64,000 nucleotides of DNA from Aldehydirespirator sp965220645 (GTDB lineage: Bacteria; Actinomycetota; Acidimicrobiia; Acidimicrobiales; Aldehydirespiratoraceae), in the NCBI GenBank assembly GCA_965220645.1, contig OZ244836.1:2046001-2110000 (forward strand), read 5' to 3'. Numbering within the stretch: position 1 is the first letter of the stretch; every line of letters begins with the position of its first letter. Positions 41,992 to 50,202 of the stretch are shown piece by piece. Made by a program: the position numbers and the translations under genes. Below the pieces are notes generated by a model. That model was not told the origin of the DNA. It saw only the letters and a list, made by a program, of their open reading frames with translations, and did no database searches.

Positions 41992-43764
41992 TCAGCGGGT
42001 GTGGGTCACTCCCTCGGGTGGTGCCCGAAGCGTGCCCCAGCACTCGACAGTGCCGTCGCCGCGCAGCCCACAGGTGTAGCCGAGACCGACCTCCACGGCC
42101 GCGAACTGGCCTGACGGCACGGGCTCGTCCCAGGGCCAGCATTCGATAGTGCCATCCGCTCGGAGACCGCACGAGTGAACATCCGGCGACGCCGACAGGG
42201 TCTCGAATGTTCCATCGGGTGCGTTGAGTTGGCCGTCGCGGTTTGAACCCCAGCATTGGACGGTGTCGTCGGTGCGCAGACCGCAGGTGGAGCTCTCGCC
42301 GGCCTCAACTGCCCTGAAGGGTCCCTCGGGCGGGCTGAGCGTCCCTGCATGGGGGTTGCCCCAGCACTCGGCTGTACCCGTGGCAAGGATCCCGCAAGAA
42401 TGCGAACTCCCTGACGAGACGGCCGTGAAGTTACCGGGCGATGCCTCCGTCTGCCCGTGAGAGTTCGAGCCCCAGCATTCGACGGTGCCGTCAGGGCGCA
42501 GACCGCAGGCGTGTCCGATGCCCGCGGTCACGGAGGCGAACTGTCCGTGAGGTGCGTCAAGCACATCGAAACGGTCGTAACCCCAGCATTCGATTGTCCC
42601 GTCGGCCCGCAGCCCGCAGGCGAAGTAGTTCCCCGTCGCGACCGCGCCGAAACGCCCGCTGGGTGCCTCCGTCTGTCCCACCAGGTCCGAGCCCCAGCAT
42701 TCGACGGTGCCGCCGGTGTGCAGCCCGCAAGTGTGGTCTCCGCTGGCTGCGAGCGATGAGAAAGCTCCGCCCGGTGCGTCGGCTCCAGCACCGAAGCGCC
42801 TGCCCCAGCATTGGATGTCCCCGTCGGTTCGTAACCCGCAGGTGTGCTCCCCGCCGGCCGACACCGTACGGAACCGGCCGCTGGGCGGGGCGGCCTTGCC
42901 GAAGGCGTTGGAACCCCAACACTCGACGGATGTATCGATGCCTACCGCGCATGAGTGTTCGATGCTGGCGGATATTTCCCGGAACTGCCCGTCGGGGGCG
43001 TCCAGGACATCTCCGAAGGAGTTGCCCCAGCATTCGATGACGCCACCGGTGCGGATGCCACAAGCGTGCGAGAGCCCCGCCGTGACGGCCGTGAAGGTTC
43101 CGACGGGTGCCCTGGTAGAACCGCTGTCGTCAAGTCCCCAGCATTGCACGGCGCCGCCGTCGCGCAGCACGCAGGCATGGCTGCCGGCCGTGTCCACCGC
43201 CGCGAAGTGTCCGCCGGGAGGAGTGAGGTCCTCCGCGTAGTCGCCGCCCCAGCATTCGATGTCGCCGTCGATGCGCCGGGCGCACGTGTGGTAGCGGCCG
43301 GCAGAGATGGCGGTGAAGTGTCCGTCGGGCGGGTCGATTGTGCCGAGGTTGTCCCAGCCCCAGCATTCGATGGTGCCGTCGACGGTGATGGCGCAATTGT
43401 GCTCGTAGCCGGCCGCAATGGCCGAGAACTGTCCCGCGGGAGCGTCCAACACACCCTCCCGGTTCGCACCCCAGCAGGCGACGGTTCCGTTGGCTCGAAT
43501 CGCACAGGCGTGCCAGAACCCGGCCGCCACGGCGATGAACGTCCCTTCGGCTGGCACGGTCGTGGTGGGCGTAGACGGGCTGGCCTCCCGCGGGTCGCTG
43601 TTCGCGCCCTGGGCTGCAACACCGGGATCGTCGGAGCTGGTCTGGTTTTCGACTCCGGACGGATCCTCCGAGCATGCTGCGACTACCAGCGCAATCGCCA
43701 GCAGCGCCCCTGCCGCGCGCCGATTCTTCCTCCAGGATCGTGGAATTGACGTGGTTGTCCTCAT
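41992..43764 (-). CDS. RCC1-like repeat lipoprotein C (14 Cys-paired repeats)
   Basis: 590 residues. The signal has a basic n-region (RSWRKNRR), a hydrophobic core and a lipobox ending at C31 (VVAAC), followed by an acidic linker. Fourteen repeats of about 37 residues follow, with the same H-S-C ... CWG consensus and per-blade cysteine pair as proteins A and B, and the same terminal motif (TLRAPPEGVTHTR). Individual repeats such as CWGRRF occupy matching positions in all three proteins, so the arrays descend from one ancestor. The start codon lies inside a dispersed palindromic element. Function unknown. Confidence 0.85.
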   Translation of the reverse strand: MRTTTSIPRSWRKNRRAAGALLAIALVVAACSEDPSGVENQTSSDDPGVAAQGANSDPREASPSTPTTTVPAEGTFIAVAAGFWHACAIRANGTVACWGANREGVLDAPAGQFSAIAAGYEHNCAITVDGTIECWGWDNLGTIDPPDGHFTAISAGRYHTCARRIDGDIECWGGDYAEDLTPPGGHFAAVDTAGSHACVLRDGGAVQCWGLDDSGSTRAPVGTFTAVTAGLSHACGIRTGGVIECWGNSFGDVLDAPDGQFREISASIEHSCAVGIDTSVECWGSNAFGKAAPPSGRFRTVSAGGEHTCGLRTDGDIQCWGRRFGAGADAPGGAFSSLAASGDHTCGLHTGGTVECWGSDLVGQTEAPSGRFGAVATGNYFACGLRADGTIECWGYDRFDVLDAPHGQFASVTAGIGHACGLRPDGTVECWGSNSHGQTEASPGNFTAVSSGSSHSCGILATGTAECWGNPHAGTLSPPEGPFRAVEAGESSTCGLRTDDTVQCWGSNRDGQLNAPDGTFETLSASPDVHSCGLRADGTIECWPWDEPVPSGQFAAVEVGLGYTCGLRGDGTVECWGTLRAPPEGVTHTR

Positions 43765-43793
43765 CTGATGCGCACAACTACGTCAAGTTGGGC
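43744..43793. repeat. 50-bp dispersed palindromic element, copy 1 (copy 2 at 51861-51910)
   Basis: Arms TTGACGTGGTTG (43746-43757) and CAACTACGTCAA (43775-43786) are inverted with one mismatch and separated by 17 bp. About 38 of 50 bases are shared with the second copy, which has the same spacing. It overlaps the first codons of RCC1-like gene C. Confidence 0.65.
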
Positions 43794-43867
43794 AGCAGTG
43801 CCCATGATGGGGGTGGAGCACCGGTGTCCCCTCCGGTCGCTTTGGTGGCTGGGCGTAGTATCGCGCC

Positions 43868-44041
43868 GTGGTTGAGTTCTTCACAGAGGTTGCCGAACCG
43901 ATCCGCTACGCGGGGCCGGACAGCGACGATCCGCTGACGTTCCGCTGGTACGACGCCGACCGGCGGGCCGCGGTGGCGACGGCCGGCTCGCTGGCGGCTA
44001 CTCCAGCGGGAATGGCAGTTGGAGCCACCACGGACGGTTGA
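43868..44041 (+). pseudogene. xylA: Truncated xylose isomerase N-terminus
   Basis: GTG 43868 opens a 57-codon frame that begins VEFFTEVAEPIRYAGPDSDD and continues PLTFRWYDADR, closely matching the start of bacterial xylose isomerases. After about codon 33 the similarity ends, and the frame runs into the 3' end of the convergent molybdopterin gene, ending at 44041. The catalytic part is missing. It is the scar of a deletion that joined xylA to unrelated sequence. Confidence 0.7.
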
Positions 44042-44993
44042 TCGGCTCTACCCGGCTCACCCATTTGACCCACCAGAAGCCCCGTCGTCCGGGCGCCACC
44101 AGCCGGACGGGCGCGCCGTGGCCCCGGCGCAGCGGCTCGCCGTTGTAGCCGACGGCCAGGTAAAGGTTGGCTGCGTCGCGAGCCGGGAACAGGCGGCTGT
44201 AGCCCGTCAGCGATGTGACTTCCAGTGTGGGCTCGTCCACCTCATCCAGCAGCTCGGCCAGCGGCACCGCGTCCCACGACTGGCGGCTCCACCAACCGCC
44301 GGTGCAGTCGAGATCGGCCAGCAGCGGGGTCGCCCGGGCGTGCAAGGTCTCCAACGACACCGGCTTGTCCGCGATGGTCAACTCCCAGCCCGAAGCCGGC
44401 ACCCGGGGCGACCGGTCGTTGAGCCACATTGTGGTCGGCATCTCTGCCGGGTTGAACGAGGCGATCTCGTGGGAGCCGGTGAAGCGCCGGTTGTCGCCCA
44501 CCACCAACTGCTGGACCCCGTAGGCGATGCCGGCCGCCGCAACCGCAGCCCCGCCGCCGATAAGGGTCCTGCGATCGAGGTCGGCGGCCCGGGGACGGCC
44601 GGGCCGGCTCACGATGTGCCACACCACCAGCGGGGCCAGCAGCGCGGCCAGCAGGAAGTGGGTCCACAGCGCCGACCAGTAGCCCACCCCGTGCCACAGC
44701 CCGGTGGCGTGCAGGATCCCGAGGACGACGGTGGCTGTGACCAGCACCCCCAGCAGCATCGACAGCCATCGGGTGACCCGCTTCCGCTTCAGCCCTGTCC
44801 GCACCGAGCCACTGAGCTTTGCTGGCGCGAGGGCCAGCAGGCTCAGACCGGCCAGCGCATGGACGATCGTCACCCAGCGGGCCCAGCCCGTGCCCACGCC
44901 CCACGACACCAGCCCACTCACCGCGGCCACGGACACGGCCGCCCCCAGCAGCAGGTCCACCCGCCGCGCCGTGATCCATTTGTCCATTATCAT
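43998..44993 (-). CDS. Membrane b-type cytochrome fused to a molybdopterin (sulfite-oxidase-fold) domain
   Basis: 331 residues. The first 130 residues have about four membrane helices with histidines (H45, H95, H112, H126) suited to haem b. A further hydrophobic segment (about 143-162) with RR before it leads into a sulfite-oxidase-type Mo domain outside or facing the membrane; C230 in LDCTGGWW is the expected molybdenum ligand, and WDAVPLAELLDEV, RLFPARDA and GAPVRLVAPGRRGFWWVKW are family motifs. In MsrPQ-like systems these are separate proteins, so this fusion probably passes quinone electrons directly to a small oxidised substrate or the reverse. Confidence 0.82.
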   Translation of the reverse strand: MIMDKWITARRVDLLLGAAVSVAAVSGLVSWGVGTGWARWVTIVHALAGLSLLALAPAKLSGSVRTGLKRKRVTRWLSMLLGVLVTATVVLGILHATGLWHGVGYWSALWTHFLLAALLAPLVVWHIVSRPGRPRAADLDRRTLIGGGAAVAAAGIAYGVQQLVVGDNRRFTGSHEIASFNPAEMPTTMWLNDRSPRVPASGWELTIADKPVSLETLHARATPLLADLDCTGGWWSRQSWDAVPLAELLDEVDEPTLEVTSLTGYSRLFPARDAANLYLAVGYNGEPLRRGHGAPVRLVAPGRRGFWWVKWVSRVEPINRPWWLQLPFPLE

Positions 44994-45067
44994 GCTATGT
45001 TGATCTATATCGCTATTGCCTGATGGCCTCGACGGTTGAACATGCTAGACTTGGGAGAGGTACCACG

Positions 45068-45430
45068 ATGGAAGTTGCGATCATCGGAGTATTGGGCGCT
45101 GGCCTGTTGGGGTTGCTCGGCGTTTTTCTGCAGGCGATACGGTCCGATCTTCGCTCCCTCAGCGAGCACATGGACGATCGCTTCGCCGCGAGCGAGACCC
45201 GACTGCTGGCCCGCATACAGGAGGGAGAGGATCGGCTGCTGGCCCGCATACAGGAGGGAGAGGATCGGCTGCTGGGCCGCATACAACCCTTAGAAGCGGA
45301 TCTAGGCGAAGTGAAGGAGCGACTGGCCAGAATCGAGGCCACGCAGGTCGAGCACGGTCGCCTGCTCGCCCACATGATGAGCCACGGCGAGCGGATCGCG
45401 ACGCTCGAGGGCGCAGCGGCCGCCGGTTAG
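45068..45430 (+). CDS. Small membrane-anchored coiled-coil protein
   Basis: 120 residues from ATG 45068 (GAGAGG upstream); an in-frame upstream start at 45023 is less likely. A hydrophobic N-terminal helix (VAIIGVLGAGLLGLLGVFL) is followed by a continuous coiled coil to the end. Residues 45-73 are an 11-residue repeat (RLLARIQEGED) present two and two-thirds times, with a matching 33-bp DNA repeat at 45200-45286. It has the same plan as the gene at 29365 but no direct sequence identity. Function unknown; tethered rod or scaffold is the natural guess. Confidence 0.65.
   Translation: MEVAIIGVLGAGLLGLLGVFLQAIRSDLRSLSEHMDDRFAASETRLLARIQEGEDRLLARIQEGEDRLLGRIQPLEADLGEVKERLARIEATQVEHGRLLAHMMSHGERIATLEGAAAAG
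45200..45286 (+). repeat. 33-bp tandem repeat in the coiled-coil gene
   Basis: Units 45200-45232 and 45233-45265 are nearly identical; a partial third unit runs to 45286. Eleven residues per unit equals three helical turns, a hendecad pattern. Confidence 0.85.
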
Positions 45431-46572
45431 CAGGGTCCCAGGACGGCGTCGGCGATGCGGTCCTCGCAGGTGGCCTGGTCCCACCAGGAGAGTTGGAGCT
45501 GCTTGGCCCGGCGGAAGTAGAGCTGGATGTCGTACTCCACAGTGAAGCCGATACCGCCGAACACTTGCTGGCACATTGCGGTGATGTCGCGGTAGGTCCG
45601 GCAGGCGAACAGCTTGGCCATTGGGGCCAGTTGCTCGGTGGAGCGGCCTGTGCTGTGGGCCCACGCCGCCTCGTACACCAGCAGCCGGGCACCGTCGAGG
45701 GTGGTGCGGGCGTCGGCCAGGTAGTGGGAGATGGCCTGGAACTCGGCCAGGGCCTTGTTGAACTGCTGCCTCGCCTTGGCGTACTCGACGGTGATCTCCA
45801 TTGCGTAGGAGGCACCGCCCACGGCTTGGGCCGCGGCCAGGATCGCACCGGCGCGCATGGCGCGCTGCCAGGCCTCCCAGCCGGCGCCCGCGGGCGCATC
45901 GGGCCCACCCAGGCGGGCGGCGCCCGGCACGGACACACCGTCGAAGGTCACCAGATACTGGGTGTCGGACGAGATCGACATCCGCTGCTCGATGGCAAGT
46001 CCTGGGGTGTCGGCCTCGACGACGAACAAGTCGATGTCGGCGGCGCCGTCGCCGGTGCGGGACAGCACTATCAACAGATCGGCCGCAGCCGCGAACTGCA
46101 CATGGGCCTTCGAGCCGTCCAGCACGAAGCCGTCGCCGTTGGAGCGGGCCGCCAGTTGCACGCCGCGGGGCTTGTAGGCCCCGCCCGGCTCCAGCCAGCC
46201 CACGGTGGCGATGCTGGAACCCGATGCGATCCCGCCCAGCAGCTCGGCCTGCTGGTCGGGCGTGCCGGCCTCGCTGATCGCGCCCGCGGAGAGCACGCAG
46301 CTGACGAAGTGGGGCAGCGGGGCCAGCGAGCGCCCGAGCTCCTCGTACAGCACTACCCCGTCTAGCAGGCTCATGCCGGAGCCGCCGGCGCTCTCGGGGA
46401 CCATGAGACCGCACAGGCCCAGCTCGCCGAAGCGCTGCCACAGGTCGCGGGCGATGCCGTCGGGATCGTCCTCGAGTTCCCGCACCCGCTCCAGCGGGGA
46501 GAACTCGGCGCACAGGCCCCGCACCATCTCTCGGAGCATGTCCTGTTCCTGGGTGAAGTCAAGGTCAAGCAT
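45427..46572 (-). CDS. Acyl-CoA dehydrogenase (FadE-type partner subunit)
   Basis: 381 residues, last gene of a four-gene acyl-CoA degradation operon (50102 to 45427). Helical N-terminal domain (DLDFTQEQDMLREMVRGL), middle beta domain, and C-terminal domain (QQFNKALAEFQAISHYLADA, CQQVFGGIGFTVEYDIQLYFRRAKQL) are all present. The catalytic-subunit signature GYSEP is replaced by VGWLEPGGAYKP, so it may be the second subunit of an alpha2beta2 enzyme with the acyl-CoA dehydrogenase at the operon head (48879-50102). It converges with the coiled-coil gene, overlapping by 4 bp. Confidence 0.88.
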   Translation of the reverse strand: MLDLDFTQEQDMLREMVRGLCAEFSPLERVRELEDDPDGIARDLWQRFGELGLCGLMVPESAGGSGMSLLDGVVLYEELGRSLAPLPHFVSCVLSAGAISEAGTPDQQAELLGGIASGSSIATVGWLEPGGAYKPRGVQLAARSNGDGFVLDGSKAHVQFAAAADLLIVLSRTGDGAADIDLFVVEADTPGLAIEQRMSISSDTQYLVTFDGVSVPGAARLGGPDAPAGAGWEAWQRAMRAGAILAAAQAVGGASYAMEITVEYAKARQQFNKALAEFQAISHYLADARTTLDGARLLVYEAAWAHSTGRSTEQLAPMAKLFACRTYRDITAMCQQVFGGIGFTVEYDIQLYFRRAKQLQLSWWDQATCEDRIADAVLGPC

Positions 46573-46617
46573 CAGCCCCTCCTCGGGGCGTAGGAGCGGA
46601 TCGGCGGTCGGTGGACG

Positions 46618-47682
46618 TCACGGCTGCCAGTCCTCGCCGCGGCGCTGCCACGGATTGTCATCGGCTGACATCGGCAGGGCCACCCGGGCAGTTCCGGTGG
46701 TGCAGACGCGCTTGTCGGCCCGCAGCACTAGGTCCAGCTCGGCCCAACCGCAACCGGAGTCGTCGGTGGGCACGGCCGTGACCGTGGCCGAGATGGTCAT
46801 GGCGTCGTCGGGAAACACCGAGTCCTGCATGCGAAATGAGATCCGCCCCAGGCGGCCGCGGGGCCCGGTCCAGTCGGTGATGGCCCGCTCGAACCAGGCG
46901 AGCTGGTTGGGTGCGTTCAGGAAGATGTCGCGGGTTCCGTTGCGCTCAGTGGCGAACCGGTAGTCGTGGTGCATGGGCCGCCAGTCGCGGCTGGCCAGCG
47001 CACCCAGCACCACGGTGGTTGCGGTCACGCCGTGGGTGAGCACGGGCAGGGCTTCACCCACAGACACCTGGTCATGGGCGGGGTCCGGCTTGGCTGGCGG
47101 GCCGGGATCGTCCGCCGGGGGTTGCGCCCGCGGCTTCCTTGCTGTCCCCGCTTGCTCGGCTGGGACGGCATCGCCGCGGCGGTAGCCGAAGCCGGTGTAT
47201 GACTCGACGCCTACCACGTTTCCGATCTGGTTGCGGTACTCGACGTCGATCACCCAGAAGCGCCCGGTGCCCAGCCGGGTGGTCTTGGGGCCGCTCACGG
47301 ACCGCAACACTTGGCGGTGGCTGATCACGTCGCCGGGACGCACCGGTTCATGGAACATGACCGTGTTGTCGCTCATGATTGCCTCGGGAAGCTCCAGGCG
47401 GTCCTTGAGTTCGAAGTGAACCTTGAGGGCGACCTGTTCGGTGTCTGCGCCGGGCGCCCAGCGGTGGGGGCGCATCCACAGCGACAGCGTGCTGAGAGGC
47501 AGGATGCGGCCGCCGGTCAGCATCTCGGCCACGTTGTCGTCCCAGTACAGGGGATTGCCGTTCTCGGTGGCGGCAAGGGTGTTCCAGCCGTAGCCCATCT
47601 CGGCGGGGAAGTCGGCCGTCTCCGGGTACAGCGGTCCCTCGATCAACTCGGAGACGTCGGCGGGCAGGTCGGTGGAGGTCAT
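46618..47682 (-). CDS. MaoC/FAS1-like double-hotdog dehydratase
   Basis: 354 residues with two hotdog domains: an N-terminal FAS1-like dehydratase domain (about 30-180) and a C-terminal MaoC-type domain (about 210-330) containing RDWRPMHHDYRFA, the hydratase-2 type motif. A proline-rich linker separates them. It would hydrate an enoyl-CoA in beta-oxidation, comparable to mesaconyl-C4-CoA hydratase or the sterol side-chain hydratases. Its ATG overlaps the preceding CoA-transferase stop, so it is translationally coupled. Confidence 0.82.
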   Translation of the reverse strand: MTSTDLPADVSELIEGPLYPETADFPAEMGYGWNTLAATENGNPLYWDDNVAEMLTGGRILPLSTLSLWMRPHRWAPGADTEQVALKVHFELKDRLELPEAIMSDNTVMFHEPVRPGDVISHRQVLRSVSGPKTTRLGTGRFWVIDVEYRNQIGNVVGVESYTGFGYRRGDAVPAEQAGTARKPRAQPPADDPGPPAKPDPAHDQVSVGEALPVLTHGVTATTVVLGALASRDWRPMHHDYRFATERNGTRDIFLNAPNQLAWFERAITDWTGPRGRLGRISFRMQDSVFPDDAMTISATVTAVPTDDSGCGWAELDLVLRADKRVCTTGTARVALPMSADDNPWQRRGEDWQP

Positions 47683-48875
47683 GCGATCGCTCCCGCGGCC
47701 TTCATCTCGGCGATGAGGCCCTCGTCATAGCCGGCTTCGGCCAGTAGTTCAGCGGTGTGGGTCAGGGCCAGGTTGGGCAGATCGCAGGGCGAGCCGAGCG
47801 CCTCAGCACCGGCCCAGACCGGACCGACCTGCTCGATCGTGCCCTCGGTGGGATGCTCAGCCTTCACGACCACGCCGCGAGACCGGTACTGCTCGTCGGC
47901 CACTGCTTCCGAGACGCTGTTGACGGGGGCGACGCAGCAGTCGGCCGGCCCGAGCCGCTGCACCCATTCGTCGCGATGGGCCGTCGCCAGCACGGCCGCG
48001 ATCGCGGCCCGGATCTCGTCCTGGGCGGCATCGTCGGTCTGGGCGTCGATGTAGCGGTCGAGGCCGAGTTGCCGGCACAGCTTGGCCCAGAAGGCGGGCT
48101 CGATGGCGGCCACCGACAGGAACCGCCCGTCGCCGCAGGCGTAGACGCCGTAGCAGGCGTAGCGGCCGGTGAGGATGTAGTGGCCGGGACCGGGCTCGGC
48201 CCCGGTGACGAGGTGCTCGTCGGCGTACAGCGACATCATCCCGAACGCGCCGTCGGCCACCGACACGTCGAGGTACTCGCCTTTCCCGGTGCGCTCGCGG
48301 CGCAGCAGGGCGGCCATGACGGCCAGCGCGGCATGCATCCCGCCCGCGGCGATGTCGGCCACGGTGGCGCCGGGCAGGGCGGGAGTGCCGTCGGAGTCGC
48401 GGCCGCTGCAGTGCACGTAGCCCGACACCGCCAGATAGTTGAGATCGTGTCCGGCCCAGTCCCGGCGGGGGCCGGTCTGGCCGTAGCCGCTGGTCGAGCA
48501 GTAGACGACTCGAGGGTTGACGGCCTGGACGGCCTCGTATGCGATGCCGAGGCGGTCGACCACACCAGGCCGGAAGCTCTCAACGACCACATCCGCACCT
48601 TGGGCCAGCGTCAGGAAGGCGTCCCGTCCCCCGTCGCTCTTCAGGTCGAACTGCGCCCGGCGCATGTCGCGGTAGCCGCTGTAGGCGTAGGCGGGGGGCA
48701 CGATCACGACGCCGCCGCGGCGGGGCACCGGACCGACCTTGACGACGTCCGCGCCGTAGTCGGCCAGCAGGCGCGTGGCCCGAGCCGCCGGCCCGGCCAG
48801 TGCCAGGTCGAGCACTCGGACTCCGTCGAGCGCTCCCGTGGGTGCGGAGGCAGGAGCCTCAGACGCCATGGGCAT
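47679..48875 (-). CDS. Family III CoA-transferase, alpha-methylacyl-CoA racemase-like
   Basis: 398 residues. The CaiB/BaiF fold starts GVRVLDLALAGPAARATRLL, and the GHDLNYLAVSG segment matches the catalytic His/Asp region of alpha-methylacyl-CoA racemase (GHD-x-NY) rather than that of formyl-CoA transferase. It would epimerise a 2-methylacyl-CoA so that the acyl-CoA dehydrogenase can act, consistent with the operon. ATG overlap with the downstream dehydratase and a 3-bp gap to the upstream dehydrogenase. Confidence 0.85.
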   Translation of the reverse strand: MPMASEAPASAPTGALDGVRVLDLALAGPAARATRLLADYGADVVKVGPVPRRGGVVIVPPAYAYSGYRDMRRAQFDLKSDGGRDAFLTLAQGADVVVESFRPGVVDRLGIAYEAVQAVNPRVVYCSTSGYGQTGPRRDWAGHDLNYLAVSGYVHCSGRDSDGTPALPGATVADIAAGGMHAALAVMAALLRRERTGKGEYLDVSVADGAFGMMSLYADEHLVTGAEPGPGHYILTGRYACYGVYACGDGRFLSVAAIEPAFWAKLCRQLGLDRYIDAQTDDAAQDEIRAAIAAVLATAHRDEWVQRLGPADCCVAPVNSVSEAVADEQYRSRGVVVKAEHPTEGTIEQVGPVWAGAEALGSPCDLPNLALTHTAELLAEAGYDEGLIAEMKAAGAIA

Positions 48876-48878
48876 GGC

Positions 48879-50102
48879 TCAGAAGTTCTTGGGGAGCCCG
48901 AGGCCCCGGCGGGCGATGATGTTCTTCTGGATCTCCGAGGAGCCCCCGCCGATGGTGTCGATGACGGTGAACCGGTAGGTCGACTCGGAGCGGCCGGCCA
49001 TCGGGGCATCCTCGGTGTGGACCCGCAGCTGCGCCCCGGGGCCGGCGATGTCCATCGATGCGTCGGCCAGGCGCTTGGACAGCTCGGTGGCGTACAGCTT
49101 GTACTCCGAGGCAGCCACCGTCGGCGGCTGGAACCCCTCCTTGCCCTGGCGCACGGCCTGCTCGACCTTCACCGCCTCGGCCACGAACTTGAGGCCCAGG
49201 ACCCGGGCGACCTCGGCTTCGGTGTGCAGGTTGGCGAGCCGGGCCCGCACTCTGGGATCGGACCGCACCGCCTCGCCGTCGCGCTCGGCTCCCTGGACCC
49301 ATTCGGTGAGCAGGTCGAGGCGCTGCTTGATGGGGGAGAACGTGAACATCGTGAAGCGCTCGAGGTCGAGGGCCTGGCTGATGTAGCGGAACCCATGGTT
49401 GACCTCGCCCACCACGTAGTCGCCGGGCACGAACACGTTGTCGAGGAACACCGAGTTGGTGCGCTCGTCGCCCATGGTCCAGATGCCGTCGATGGTGATG
49501 CCGGGCTGGTCGATCCGAACCAGCATCAGGGTTATGCCCATGTGCTTGTTGTTCGGGTCGGTGCGGGTCCCCAGCCAGTACCACTCGGCGAAATGCGCGG
49601 ACGTGGTCCACGTCTTCTCGCCGTTGAGCAGCCAGCCGTCGGTGCCGTCTTCGGCGGTGTGCGGCTCGGCTCGCAGCCGCATGGAGGCGGCGTCGGAGCC
49701 GGCGTCGGGCTCCGAGTAGCCCACCGCGAACTCGACATCGTTCTCGAGGATCATGGGCAGGAACTCGGCCTTCAGCTTCTCGGAGCCGTGGGCGATGATC
49801 GTCTTGCCGACGATGCCCACGCCCTTGCCGATCTGGGGGCCGCCCCGGGCGGCCAGAGCCTCGTTCAGCAGGTACTCGTAGACGCCCTCGCCCTCGCTTC
49901 CGCCGTACTCGGCCGGCCAGGTGATGCCCAGCCATCCCTTGCGGCCCATCTCCTTCATGAACGCCCGGCGCTTGGGAGTGTCGACGAGCTGGGCCATGTT
50001 CTCCCTGGACAGGTCGAACACGTCGGGATCGTCGTTGGCGTCGAGGAAGGCCTCCACCTCGGCCGCGAAGGCTCGGTGCTCGTCGGAGAACTCGAAGTCC
50101 AT
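48879..50102 (-). CDS. Acyl-CoA dehydrogenase (catalytic FadE-type subunit)
   Basis: 407 residues. The FAD/substrate motif AVGYSEPDAGSDAASMRLRA is present near residue 122, and the C-terminal GGGSSEIQKNIIARRGLGLP loop binds FAD of the neighbouring subunit. It heads the operon that continues with racemase, dehydratase and a second acyl-CoA dehydrogenase, the gene set needed to activate, desaturate and hydrate a branched or sterol-type acyl-CoA. ATG start; the 100 bp upstream contain no clear regulator site. Confidence 0.9.
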   Translation of the reverse strand: MDFEFSDEHRAFAAEVEAFLDANDDPDVFDLSRENMAQLVDTPKRRAFMKEMGRKGWLGITWPAEYGGSEGEGVYEYLLNEALAARGGPQIGKGVGIVGKTIIAHGSEKLKAEFLPMILENDVEFAVGYSEPDAGSDAASMRLRAEPHTAEDGTDGWLLNGEKTWTTSAHFAEWYWLGTRTDPNNKHMGITLMLVRIDQPGITIDGIWTMGDERTNSVFLDNVFVPGDYVVGEVNHGFRYISQALDLERFTMFTFSPIKQRLDLLTEWVQGAERDGEAVRSDPRVRARLANLHTEAEVARVLGLKFVAEAVKVEQAVRQGKEGFQPPTVAASEYKLYATELSKRLADASMDIAGPGAQLRVHTEDAPMAGRSESTYRFTVIDTIGGGSSEIQKNIIARRGLGLPKNF

Positions 50103-50202
50103 GGGCGGCTCCCTGTCACCACCGGCTGCCAGTGAGCCGGCCAGCGTGCGGGCCAGCGTATCCGCGACCTGCTATCCGGCTGTCCGGATCGGCGGCCTGC
50201 GG

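Noticed and set aside
47757..50135. Long antisense open frame of 792 codons opposite the acyl-CoA operon
   Set aside because: It is a GC-skew shadow of three genuine genes with clear motifs on the minus strand. It has no domain signal of its own.
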